NCBI GenBank assembly: GCA_043803085.1
Contig: JAZDKM010000288.1
Coordinates: 1 to 64,000, forward strand
Direction of reading: 5' to 3'
DNA: 64,000 bases
DNA from: JAAEQG01 sp043803085
Lineage (GTDB): Bacteria; Planctomycetota; Phycisphaerae; UBA1845
A model generated the notes under the pieces. That model had not been told where the DNA came from. It made no database searches and saw only the letters and a list, made by a program, of their open reading frames with translations. Made by a program: the position numbers and the translations under genes. Of this stretch, positions 42,658 to 52,000 are shown one piece after another. The number at the start of each line of letters is the position of its first letter. Within the stretch, counting starts at the first letter, position 1.

Positions 42658-44730
42658 ATGTTTCGCGTTTTGATGATCGTTACCCTGCTCTCGCTGGCCC
42701 TCGTGGCGGCGGTGATCACCACCGCACAGGACTCCACGCGGGGCGACTTCGTCTATGCCGAGGCCTCGGACCTCAACACGCTTGACCCGGCCCAGATGAG
42801 CTGGACCAAGGACATCCGCATCGCCATCAACATCTGGGAAGGTCTGACCACTTATCACCCCCAGACGACCGAACCGATGGAGGGCGCTGCTTACTTCCCC
42901 CCGGACATCTCGTCCGACGGGCTGACTTACGAGTTCAACATCCGGCCGGACGCGCGCTGGTCTAACGGCGAACGGGTCACGGCCGGCGATTTCGTGCGTG
43001 GATGGCGCCGGGCCATCGAACCCGGGACCGCCATGGACTATGCCGGGCTGCTGATGGACCATATCGCGGGCCTGCGCGAGTACTACGAGTGGCGGAACCG
43101 GGCGGTATCGGTACTCACGGCCTTGAGTCGCTTGGCCGGCGGTTGGACCATCGACGCCGCGGGCGCGCGGGCCCTTTATGAACACACGGACCTTCCGGAA
43201 ATAACGACAGCAGCTGGCAGGCTGGAAGCCTGCGCTACAGCAGGGGCACGCCCCGGCCGGCCGACGGGTAGGGATCGGCCCGCGGAGGCTTCGCCTGCTC
43301 GCGAAGTGGGGAGAGAGACCGCCGAAGGTTTCTATCGTGCGCTAGCCGACGATTTGTCCGCCCGCGACGCGGACTGGACTGCCATCCACCGCGAGTGGCT
43401 CCACCGTCATGCCGGGGAGTGCGACGAGCACTTCGCCCGGACCGGCATCCGTGCCGTCAACGATTCGACGCTACGGCTCACGCTGGTCAGGCCTTGCGTG
43501 TACTTTCTCGACCTGTGCGCTTTCCCCACCTTTGTGCCCATCCACGAGAGCATCGAGCGACTCCGCGAACATTTCGACGGGGTTCCGCTCACCCGTGAGG
43601 GACTGGTCATCTACGATCAGCAGTGGACCAAACCGGCCTACCCGGTGCGGGGGTACGTAGGCTTGATCACGAACGGACCGTACAGGCTTGCCGAATGGTC
43701 GTTCAAGCGTCGCGTCCGTCTGGTACGCAACCCCCACCATCGCGACTACGCCCGGACTGCGTGCGCCACCATCGACCGCGTGGCCTACAGTGACGCGAAT
43801 ACGGCGGTGATGGCCTATGAGGCCGGCGAAGTGGACTTCCTGCCGGATATGAGGGTCCACTACGACCACCGGCTGATCGAGCTGGCGGTGCAGGGCCTGC
43901 GTCCCGATCTCCACAACCCCGTCGTGCTGGCCACGCACTTCTGCATCTTCAACTGCCGCGACGCGGAAGTGCTTGGACGCCCCAACCCTCTCCTGGACGT
44001 TCGCGTGCGGCGGGCGTTCAACCTGGCCACCGACAAGAAGCTGCTGGTCGAGAAGGTTTTGCAGCGCGGCGAGCCGGCCTCGGGTAACCTCGTGCCGGTC
44101 GGGAGCATCCCGGGCTATGCATCGCCGACCCCGTTGGGCTACGACCCGGCCGAGGCCCGGCGGCTGCTGGCGGAGGCGGGTTATCCCGGCGGCGCGGGGT
44201 TGCCGCCGATCGACCTGCTCTACAGTACCGCCGGCGGCGACGAAAAGATGTGCGAGGTCCTGGCCCGCATGTGGGGCGATGCCTTGGGCGTCCGGGTCGA
44301 GCTGCGTGCCAAAGAACCCAAGACGTTCGCCGAGGACAAAGTCAACGGAACGTACATGATCGCCCAGGCCAACTGGTACGGCGACTACAACGACCCCACG
44401 ACCTTTCTCGACATCTTCCGCGCGGGGAACGGCAACAACGACGCCGGCTATGCCAACCTCGCCTACGACGAACTGCTCGACTCAGCACTCGGCACTCCGC
44501 ATGCGGCACAGGGCTCTTCCTCCCGCATGGCCCTGCTCGCTCGCGCCGAGGCGATTCTGATCCGCGATGATTGCCCCCTGCTGCCCCTGTATCAACTCAC
44601 GAACCTGATGGCCATCAAACCCTCTGTACGAGGTTTGTATCCCAACCCACGACTGCTCTATCCTTTTCGCTATGTGAGGATCACCAGCCGTAAAACGGCT
44701 GGCCTACGGCCCTGCGGGGAAGGCCGCTGA
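42658..44730 (+). CDS. oppA: oligopeptide ABC transporter substrate-binding protein
   Basis: This is a cluster C binding protein that captures peptides in the periplasm for OppBCDF. The N-terminus is a signal or anchor (VLMIVTLLSLALVAAVITTA). Family landmarks are EASDLNTLDPAQMSWTKDI, WEGLTTYHP, WSNGERVTAGDFV, TNGPYRLAEWSF and DVRVRRAFNLATDKKLLVEK. At 690 residues it is about 130 longer than typical OppA. About 40 residues near 180-225 (RLEACATAGARPGRPTGR, then DRPAEASPAREV) are translated from a palindrome-bearing insertion. The last 15 residues are read from another palindrome pair. It is the first gene of an opp operon. Confidence 0.85.
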   Translation: MFRVLMIVTLLSLALVAAVITTAQDSTRGDFVYAEASDLNTLDPAQMSWTKDIRIAINIWEGLTTYHPQTTEPMEGAAYFPPDISSDGLTYEFNIRPDARWSNGERVTAGDFVRGWRRAIEPGTAMDYAGLLMDHIAGLREYYEWRNRAVSVLTALSRLAGGWTIDAAGARALYEHTDLPEITTAAGRLEACATAGARPGRPTGRDRPAEASPAREVGRETAEGFYRALADDLSARDADWTAIHREWLHRHAGECDEHFARTGIRAVNDSTLRLTLVRPCVYFLDLCAFPTFVPIHESIERLREHFDGVPLTREGLVIYDQQWTKPAYPVRGYVGLITNGPYRLAEWSFKRRVRLVRNPHHRDYARTACATIDRVAYSDANTAVMAYEAGEVDFLPDMRVHYDHRLIELAVQGLRPDLHNPVVLATHFCIFNCRDAEVLGRPNPLLDVRVRRAFNLATDKKLLVEKVLQRGEPASGNLVPVGSIPGYASPTPLGYDPAEARRLLAEAGYPGGAGLPPIDLLYSTAGGDEKMCEVLARMWGDALGVRVELRAKEPKTFAEDKVNGTYMIAQANWYGDYNDPTTFLDIFRAGNGNNDAGYANLAYDELLDSALGTPHAAQGSSSRMALLARAEAILIRDDCPLLPLYQLTNLMAIKPSVRGLYPNPRLLYPFRYVRITSRKTAGLRPCGEGR

Positions 44731-44737
44731 AGCGGCC
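44686..44737. repeat. two stem-loops at the end of oppA
   Basis: CAGCCGT/ACGGCTG with an AAA-type loop (44686-44703) and GGCCGCT/AGCGGCC (44721-44737) overlap the last codons and stop of oppA. They may act as a partial terminator or mRNA stabiliser between oppA and oppB. Confidence 0.65.
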
Positions 44738-44837
44738 TGATACGGAGCGTGCACGCTGTCTAGCAAACGGGACGCCGAACCGTACCATGGGATGTCATGT
44801 TAACGCGTATGGGAACGATCCCCGAGCCTGGTAGACC

Positions 44838-45080
44838 ATGACTCAAATTCTTCGTCGGCTACTTTTGGGCTTGGCCACCCTGGCGGCCGTTTATTTGCTC
44901 ACGTTTGTCATGGTCATGGTGGCGCCGGGCAATCCCTTCGCCAATCCTGAGCGCAACCTGCCCCCTGAGGTGCTCAAAGCGCTGGAAGCCCGTTACAGCA
45001 CGGATCAGCCGGTGAAGTACTTCTTCGAGTTTCTGGCCGGAGCGGCACGCTTGGATTTCGGCCCCCTCTTTTCAATATAA
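44838..45080 (+). CDS. oppB: oppB permease, N-terminal part (frameshifted gene)
   Basis: The 80-residue frame is the N-terminus of an OppB-type permease: first membrane helix (LLLGLATLAAVYLLTFVMVMV), then APGNPFANPERNLPPEVLKA and LEARYSTDQPVKYFFEFLAG. It stops at a TAA just after GPLFSI. Removing one C from the run at 45062-45066 gives GPSFQYKDWTCTQIIADALP and joins it to the downstream part. The gene is therefore broken by a single inserted base, or the run was misread in sequencing. Confidence 0.8.
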   Translation: MTQILRRLLLGLATLAAVYLLTFVMVMVAPGNPFANPERNLPPEVLKALEARYSTDQPVKYFFEFLAGAARLDFGPLFSI

Positions 45081-45141
45081 GGACTGGACCTGCACCCAAA
45101 TTATCGCCGACGCCCTGCCCGTCTCCCTGACGCTCGGCTTT

Positions 45142-45756
45142 GTGGCCATTCTGCTCGCCGTTCTGTTTGGCGTTCCGGTCGGCGTGCTCAGCGCCGTGCA
45201 CCGCAACGGCTGGTTCGACCTGACCACCATGGGCTTGATCCTGATCGGGATCAGCCTGCCGACTTTTGTAACCGGATCGGCCCTGCTCATTGCGTTCACC
45301 GTTTTCGCACACTGGTTCCCGATCGGCGGCTGGGGGACGCTGGCCCACGTGCCGCTCCCCGCGGTGACCCTATCGCTGCCGTTCACGGCCTACATCGCGC
45401 GGCTCACCCGCATCGGCATGTTGGATGTGCTCAGCAGCGACTTCGTGCGGACCGGTTTGGCCAAAGGGTTGCGGCCGCGCGCGGTGATCTGGAAGCATGC
45501 GTTCAAGCCGGCGTTCCTGCCGGTGTTGAGTTACCTGGGGCCCGCGGCGGCCCAGGCCATGACCGGCTCCTTCGTGGTGGAGAAGGTCTTCGGCGTGCCG
45601 GGTCTGGGTCAGCATTTCGTGGATGGGGCGCTCAACCTCGACTGCGGTCTGGTCATGAGCACGGTCCTGGTCTTTGCCGTCATCCTCGTGGCCTTCAACA
45701 CCCTGGTGGACGTGGCCTACGGGCTGGTCGATCCCCGCATCGCGGAGCCCGCGTGA
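45142..45756 (+). CDS. oppB: oppB permease, C-terminal part (frameshifted gene)
   Basis: The 204-residue frame carries the rest of the inner-membrane permease: helices (VAILLAVLFGVPVGVLSAV onward) and the cytoplasmic EAA-type loop that contacts the ATPases (FVRTGLAKGLRPRAVIWKH). It ends DVAYGLVDPRIAEPA. The same frame remains open back to the C run at 45062, so translation would continue if the frameshift were corrected. The GTG at 45142 is not preceded by a ribosome site. The stop overlaps the oppC start (TGATG). Confidence 0.8.
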   Translation: MAILLAVLFGVPVGVLSAVHRNGWFDLTTMGLILIGISLPTFVTGSALLIAFTVFAHWFPIGGWGTLAHVPLPAVTLSLPFTAYIARLTRIGMLDVLSSDFVRTGLAKGLRPRAVIWKHAFKPAFLPVLSYLGPAAAQAMTGSFVVEKVFGVPGLGQHFVDGALNLDCGLVMSTVLVFAVILVAFNTLVDVAYGLVDPRIAEPA

Positions 45757-46799
45757 TGGCGCAGGTGGTGCCAAGATCGCTCGCGACTCCGCCCACCAAA
45801 GCGTGGGCCCCCCATCGCGGTTGGAGACGTTTCTGCCGCAACCGGCTCGGACTCGGCAGCGCCGCGTTTCTGGTCCTGTGCCTGATGCTGGTTCTGGCGG
45901 CGACGCCGTTCTCGGTGAGTTGGTTCGACCTGCAGAATCTCGAACAGGCCGTTCGCCACCCGCCCACCGCCACGCCGGTCGATAGCCCGGTCGCTTTCCG
46001 CGATCAACTGGGCCGTAACCCTGTCGGACGCTGGTTCACCTGGGCCGGGTCAGCTGCCCATGGCCTCTCCGGCGGCATGGGCTACGATGCCCTCGGCCGC
46101 AGCCTGCTCTATCGTGGGATGCTCGGGTGGCTGGTGAGTCTGGGAATCGGTCTGGCCGCGGCCACCTTCGCAGTGGCTTTGGGCACGCTGTGGGGTGCGG
46201 CCGCGGCCCTCGCCGGCGGAAGGGCGGATGTTCTATTAATGCGGGTGGTTGATGTGCTCTACGGCCTCCCGTACGTGCTTCTGGTCATCCTGCTGAAAGT
46301 CGGGCTCGAAGGGCCGCTGCGCACGCTCCTCGGTCAGCGGGCCGAGGTGGCTAACCTCGTCATTCTGTTCATCGCCATCGGTTCGGTGAGTTGGCTGACG
46401 CCCGCGCGGGTGGTGCGCGGCCAGGTGCTCTCGCTCTCCCAGCAAGTCTTTGTGGAAGCGGCGCGGGCGAGTGGCGCGGGCACCTTTCGCATCCTGTGGC
46501 GGCACCTGCTGCCCAATTTGGTCGGCCCGGTGATGGTCTGCGCCACGCTCGTCGTCCCACAAGCCATTCTGCAGGAGTCGTTTCTAAGCTTCCTGGGTAT
46601 CGGGATCCGGGCACCGATCCCGTCGCTCGGTCGGTTGGCGGCGGACGGTGTCCAGGCGGTCAACACCTTTGTCGGTTTTTGGTGGCTGATCACCTTCCCC
46701 TGCGTCATACTGGTGGCCACGCTGGTGGCGCTGAGTTTTTTGGGCGACGGGCTTCGCGACGCCTTCGACCCAAAATCCTCGGCCGCCCCGATGGTGTGA
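45756..46799 (+). CDS. oppC: oligopeptide ABC transporter permease
   Basis: The product (347 residues) is the second inner-membrane permease subunit. A first helix near residues 32-52 (GSAAFLVLCLMLVLAATPFS) is followed by a large periplasmic loop. The five-helix BPD_transp core follows (LVSLGIGLAAATFAVALGTL onward), with the EAA loop EAARASGAGTFRILWRH. The end SFLGDGLRDAFDPKS is the family hallmark. The ATG shares a base with the oppB stop (TGATG), so translation is coupled. oppD starts 9 bases after its stop. Confidence 0.93.
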   Translation: MAQVVPRSLATPPTKAWAPHRGWRRFCRNRLGLGSAAFLVLCLMLVLAATPFSVSWFDLQNLEQAVRHPPTATPVDSPVAFRDQLGRNPVGRWFTWAGSAAHGLSGGMGYDALGRSLLYRGMLGWLVSLGIGLAAATFAVALGTLWGAAAALAGGRADVLLMRVVDVLYGLPYVLLVILLKVGLEGPLRTLLGQRAEVANLVILFIAIGSVSWLTPARVVRGQVLSLSQQVFVEAARASGAGTFRILWRHLLPNLVGPVMVCATLVVPQAILQESFLSFLGIGIRAPIPSLGRLAADGVQAVNTFVGFWWLITFPCVILVATLVALSFLGDGLRDAFDPKSSAAPMV

Positions 46800-46808
46800 G
46801 GAAGTTCA

Positions 46809-47888
46809 ATGCCCGATCACCCGGAAACACTCCTGGAGGTTGCCGACCTGCGGACGGAGTTTGCCGCGGACAGCGGCACGGTGACCGCGGTGGACGGCGT
46901 CTCCCTGACCGTCCCGCGGGGTCAGACGGTGGCCCTGCTGGGTGAGAGTGGCTGCGGGAAGAGTGTCACTGCTCTGTCGCTCATGCGGCTGATCCCCTCC
47001 CCCCCGGGCCGCCTCCGTACCGGCCGGGTCGTCCTCTATCCCGAATCCGGCGGCGCCGGCGTCGATCTCCTGGCCCTCTCCGAAAAACAGATGCGCTCGA
47101 TCCGTGGACGCCGGCTGGCCATGGTCTTTCAGGAGCCGATGACCTCCCTCAATCCAGTCTTCACCGTCGGGGCCCAGATCGTCGAAGCCATTGAGTTGCA
47201 CCAGCACCTTCGCGGTCGGGCGGCCTGGAAGCTCGCCCAGGACATGCTCGAGCGGGTGGGCATCCCTGACCCGCCAGGTTGCGTCCGCGAGTATCCCCAC
47301 CAACTGTCCGGCGGCATGCAGCAGCGCGTCATGATTGCCATGGCCCTCGCCTGCCGGCCTCTGCTCTTGATCGCCGACGAGCCCACCACCGCCCTTGACG
47401 TGACCACCCAAGCGCAGATCCTCGATCTCCTCCGCACCTTGCAAGCCGACACCGGCATGAGCCTCCTCATCATCTCCCACGATCTGGGTGTAGTGGCCCA
47501 GATCGCCAATTGGGTCTATGTCATGTACGCGGGAAAAATCGTCGAGTACGGCCCTATCCAGGCAATCTTCGAGCGTCCGGCCCATCCTTACACGCAGGCC
47601 CTCTTCCGATGTACGCCGCGAATCGAACGCACCATCGAACGTTTACAAGTGATCCCTGGCAGCGTGCCCGACCCCGCTGACTATCCTAGCGGTTGCCGAT
47701 TTCATCCGCGGTGTGCCCTCACGGAACGTCTCGCGCGGGAAACGGGGCGTCCGACGGCGACCGTACATCGTGGCGAAGAGCCGCTCACGGTTGTGGCCTC
47801 GTGCCGCGACGGCCATGACCATGATGGGCAGGGGCCGCCGCTCCGCCAAGTGGACCCAGGCCATTTCGCGGCCTGTCGGGAACTCTGA
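46809..47888 (+). CDS. oppD: oligopeptide ABC transporter ATPase OppD
   Basis: The 359-residue product is the first of two cytoplasmic ATPases. Walker A is GESGCGKSVTALS, the signature is LSGGMQQRVMIAMAL, Walker B is LLIADEPTTALDVTTQ and the switch is ISHDLG. The C-terminal oligopeptide-transporter extension is complete (DYPSGCRFHPRCALTERLA), with the Cys residues that may hold an Fe-S cluster. It ends one base before the oppF start. Confidence 0.94.
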   Translation: MPDHPETLLEVADLRTEFAADSGTVTAVDGVSLTVPRGQTVALLGESGCGKSVTALSLMRLIPSPPGRLRTGRVVLYPESGGAGVDLLALSEKQMRSIRGRRLAMVFQEPMTSLNPVFTVGAQIVEAIELHQHLRGRAAWKLAQDMLERVGIPDPPGCVREYPHQLSGGMQQRVMIAMALACRPLLLIADEPTTALDVTTQAQILDLLRTLQADTGMSLLIISHDLGVVAQIANWVYVMYAGKIVEYGPIQAIFERPAHPYTQALFRCTPRIERTIERLQVIPGSVPDPADYPSGCRFHPRCALTERLARETGRPTATVHRGEEPLTVVASCRDGHDHDGQGPPLRQVDPGHFAACREL

Positions 47889-47889
47889 G

Positions 47890-49035
47890 ATGAGCACTGG
47901 GCCACTCAGCACTCAGCACGCAACACTAGGCCCTCCCGCGGCTGGTAGCCAACCGCTCCTGAGCGTACGCAACCTGCGGGTGTACTTTCCTATCCGCCGC
48001 GGCGTCTGGGGCCGGACCGTCGGGTGGATCAAGGCCGTAGACAGCATCAGCTTCGACATTCCTTGCGGACAGACCCTCGGTTTAGTCGGCGAGAGTGGGT
48101 GCGGAAAGACGACGGCCGGCCGCGCGATCCTATGTCTGGTTCCCGCTACCGGAGGGCAAGTGCTCTACGACGGCCAGGACGTCTTGGGCCTCAAGCGCCG
48201 CGAATTGCGCGCCCAGCGCCGCCGCATGCAGATCGTCTTCCAGGACCCCTACGGCAGTCTCAACCCGCGCATGACCATCGAAGACATTGTGGGCGAGCCG
48301 CTCGCGGTCCACCGCATCGCCCGCGGGCGACAACGCCGCGAGATGGTCGCCGCCATCTTGGAGCGGGTCGGCCTGAGCCCCGCGTACATGCACCGCTACC
48401 CGCACGAGTTTTCCGGCGGCCAGCGGCAGCGCGTGGCCATCGCCCGGGCCATCGTGCTTATGCCGCGCTTCGTCGTTTGTGACGAATGCGTCAGCGCCCT
48501 CGATGTCTCCGTCCAGGCCCAGATTCTCAATCTACTGAGTGACCTGCAGCGCGACCTCGGGCTGACCTATCTTTTTATCGCCCACAACCTGGCCGTTGTG
48601 CGTCATATCAGTGAGCGGATCGTGGTCATGTATCTCGGGCGAATCGTGGAGATCGGGGATCGCCGGGACATCTTCGAGGACCCGCGCCACCCCTACACCC
48701 GGGCCCTGCTGGCCTCCATCCCCAGTCTCGAACCCGTCGCGCCCGCGGCGGGGGGGCGGCGGGTGCCGCTCATCGGCGAGGTCCCAGCCCGGCCAACGTA
48801 CCTTCCGGTTGCCGGTTTCGCACGCGCTGCCCCTTCGCCGCCGACCGATGCCACACGGAGCCGCCGCTGGAACCCAGGGCCGGCCTCCAGGCCGGCCACC
48901 TCGTGGCCTGCCATTACGCCGAAACAACGTTCTGAAACCGCTTTGCCCGACGAAAAACGGGGGTTCGGGAATACGAAAACTGCGGCAGTGGTGTATTCCT
49001 TTGTGGAACAAGAGAGAAAGAGCGTTGGGGTATAG
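47890..49035 (+). CDS. oppF: oligopeptide ABC transporter ATPase OppF with frameshifted C-terminus
   Basis: The second ATPase has intact Walker A (GESGCGKTTAGRAIL), signature (FSGGQRQRVAIARAI), FVVCDECVSALD and the switch histidine (FIAHNLAVV). After PLIGEVP the sequence leaves the family pattern. In the +1 frame the expected tail appears (VPSGCRFRTRCPFAADRC, then GHLVACHYA), ending at a TGA at 48933-48935. A missing base in the C run near 48782 therefore shifts translation into a 70-residue unrelated tail that ends at 49035. The N-terminus (PLSTQHATLGPP) is read from a CACTCAGCA repeat also found in the kinase at 1361-1420. Confidence 0.85.
   Translation: MSTGPLSTQHATLGPPAAGSQPLLSVRNLRVYFPIRRGVWGRTVGWIKAVDSISFDIPCGQTLGLVGESGCGKTTAGRAILCLVPATGGQVLYDGQDVLGLKRRELRAQRRRMQIVFQDPYGSLNPRMTIEDIVGEPLAVHRIARGRQRREMVAAILERVGLSPAYMHRYPHEFSGGQRQRVAIARAIVLMPRFVVCDECVSALDVSVQAQILNLLSDLQRDLGLTYLFIAHNLAVVRHISERIVVMYLGRIVEIGDRRDIFEDPRHPYTRALLASIPSLEPVAPAAGGRRVPLIGEVPARPTYLPVAGFARAAPSPPTDATRSRRWNPGPASRPATSWPAITPKQRSETALPDEKRGFGNTKTAAVVYSFVEQERKSVGV
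47894..47922 (+). repeat. CACTCAGCA micro-repeat at the start of oppF
   Basis: The tract AGCACTGGGCCACTCAGCAC, then TCAGCACGC, matches the CACTCAG tandem of the kinase gene. It lies within codons 2-11 of oppF. Confidence 0.65.
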
Positions 49036-49073
49036 CCCCAGCAGAGCGTGGCCGGATGAAGGGAGGCTTTACA

Positions 49074-52000
49074 ATGTTCGTAGCGAATAGATGGGGTGAA
49101 GAACATAGCGGATTCGCCGCATTGCGGTCCTGGTGTTCTTGGCGCCGGCACGGCGGGGCGGCCAGGGCGGGGCTGATCGGGCACGGCGTGCTCATGGCCT
49201 GCTGGACGCTGCTCAGCGCGCATCCTGCCGCGGCGGTGGGGCCCTGCGACTTGGATGCCAACGGGACGACCACGGGCGAGGAGTGCCGGCAGTGTTGCGA
49301 CGTCGACCCGGCCTGCCCCCTGGCCAGCGACCCGACGCTCTCCAGCCGAAGCCGGAGCCATCTGCCGGAGGATGAGATCGTTCTGACCCGCTCGTACACT
49401 CAGTGGCTGACTACCACTCACGCACTCACCATCCACGATGCCGACGATCTTCCAGGTGGGAATCCGGAGCTTCCGGGCTATCCGAAGACCTCCGGGGATA
49501 AGCTATGGGCGGCGCTCGACTGCGGCGACTTCGACGGTGACGACGACGATGAGATCGTCATGGCGAAGTACAAGTTCTTTTTGCTTGAGGTAGACGGGAT
49601 TTTTGTCCGCGACTATCTGGAAAGCGGCGCCGGCGCGTTCAGTTACGACGGCCCGAAACTGGATGTGCTACTAGATGTAGCCGCCGGTGATTTCAACGGC
49701 GATGGGGATGACGAGATCGTAGTGGTTCGCCCCGACGGTATCTTGCTGAAACCGCAAGTGCGGATCATCGATCCCCTTGCCGGGCCGGCGGGAGCTTACG
49801 ACGCTAGCAGTACCGATTGGGTCACCGGTCGATGGTTAACCTGGACCCGGGTCACGGCCGGCGACTTCGACGGCGACGGCGACGACGAGATCGTTCTGGT
49901 CGGCCCGGACCAATCCAACCCCTTCCGGACGGCTGTCTCAGTTATCGATCCCGGCGATCCAGGCCCCAACGGCTATCGCTGGACGGCCGATCCCGATATC
50001 GGCGACTGGCTAGGCGATGCCGCGACGGGAGATTTCGACGGAGACGGCGTCGATGAGTTGGCGGTCGTGCGTCCTTACGCTATTACTCAGATATACAAGC
50101 TACCCGTGAAGGGCTCCACTGGCCAGGCCCAGGGTGCCGCCACAGTTGAGTGGACGCGTGAAGATCCCAACATGTCCTATCTCGCCATCGGGGCGGGCGA
50201 CCTCGATGGGGACGGCGACGCGGAACTCGTTCTTTCCCAGGTTTGGGATCGCGACTGGCCCGACGGAGACCAGGTGGAATATCAGATTCTGGACGCCCTC
50301 GATCCCGACGCCCTGCCCTATCCCGCCAGGAATGTCCTGGTTCCCGAGCCTGACATCCCGTGGCATGATCTGGCCTTGGGTGATCTGAACGGCGACGGTT
50401 ACCGGCTGGGATTGATCTGGAAGGACAGCTTTACTCAGGCAAGCTTCCCCACCGCCATCCTGTTTACGCCGCCGGCACTGGAGGGCGGCCACGTGGTCGG
50501 CGGAGATAGGGAAGCCATCGCCGGGGCGAAGTTCAGTCACCAGAAGGAATTGTCCTCGTCCAACACGGTCAAGGTGGGTCTGGGCATATCCAACGAACTC
50601 GCTGTCGAGGGGGACCTCCAGGTCGCCAAGATCAAAGCTTCGGTGGAAGTGGCCTACAGACACGAGCTTCAGAACACTCAGAACAACAAGAGCTGGGTAA
50701 TCGAGGAAGCGCCGTATGATGCGGACCTGGCCAATCCCGTTGGCCTCGTAGTCTATCAGGACATTGACTATCGTTTGGAACGGTACCGCATCCTGTCCGG
50801 CAACCCGCCGCAACCTTTGCTCCTCGATGGAGAACCGCAGTGTGTGGAGTTTGTCTACCCCACGCGGGTTCACGAGGGCACTGAGATCGGCTATGATGAC
50901 TTCTTCTGGGGTGACACGGGCACCAATGGGCTGTTTTATGATACCTTTGGCGTCGAGACCGCCGATGCGCTGGTCGGGACTAGTGGTATCTGGACGGACT
51001 ACGATAACCACACCGCGGGAGACCCCCTCTCCTATGCCGACAACGTTCTGGGCGGCGAGAGCGACCTCTTCGGCGTCAAGACGCAGACCATTTCCGAGCA
51101 GACCGAGATTGGGGCCGGCAGCGCACCCTTGATCTGGGAGATCGGGGAGAGTCAGCAGGATTGTACCCTGGAGACCAACAGTTGGAACGTAAAAGTCAAA
51201 GTGGGCGGCAGCGGCAAGTTGGGCCCCGTTTCCGTCTCCGACACGGTTACTCTGGGTTTCGACTGGGCCACGTCGGAGGGACAATGCGCCGAGGACAAAA
51301 CCCGGATTCAGGGCTCTTTGCGCATTAACCGGCTCAAGGATGACGACTTCGAATACCGCGACACCACGGAGTTCTTCTTGTCGCCCGATCCGGACGCCGA
51401 GGATGACTCCGGCCCGCCCGGGACGGTCATCATCGCTCATACCGCGGACCAGTTCGGGGTCGGTTACTGTAAGCCCCAGGCGAGCCTGAAGATAACCACC
51501 ACACTGCCCGTGGACACGAACGAGGAAATCTGTTTTGACGCCTCGGATTCGACCGAACCGCAAGGCGAAAACCTGACCTACGCCTGGGATTGGAACTACA
51601 ACGGCACGTTCACCGCCTCCCCGGGGGATACCGGTGAGACGGCCTGTCACACCTACGGCACACCTGGGACCTATCGCGTCGCGGTGCGCGTCACGGATGC
51701 GGGCGGGAACGGCCTGTGTGATTCAGGCAGCGTTTCCCTTTCCGACTTGGCCGTGAGGGAGTTTGGCGTTGGCGGATGGGAATGCAAGACCTGCGATGAC
51801 CTGAGCACCCCGTCCTGTGACGGCGATCAGACCATCAAGGCCTGTGTCAAGCTTGCCGAAGGCGTCGGAGGGGAATCCTGGACGACGAACCCGCACCTGG
51901 TGAGCAATCCCGATCCCAACCCCAATCCCCACCCGGGGAACTGTTATAGCAAGTTGGGCGTCTTCTTCGAGTTCGTCACGCCCTATCAAACGAGCGACGT

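Noticed and set aside
45056..45080. programmed frameshifting in oppB
   Set aside because: The C run and following bases lack a recognised slippery heptamer with a downstream pseudoknot, and oppF has a second unrelated shift, so indels or errors are more likely.
50100..51650. 516-codon minus-strand frame inside the giant gene
   Set aside because: The plus strand carries FG-GAP and PKD sequence here; the minus frame has no recognisable domain.
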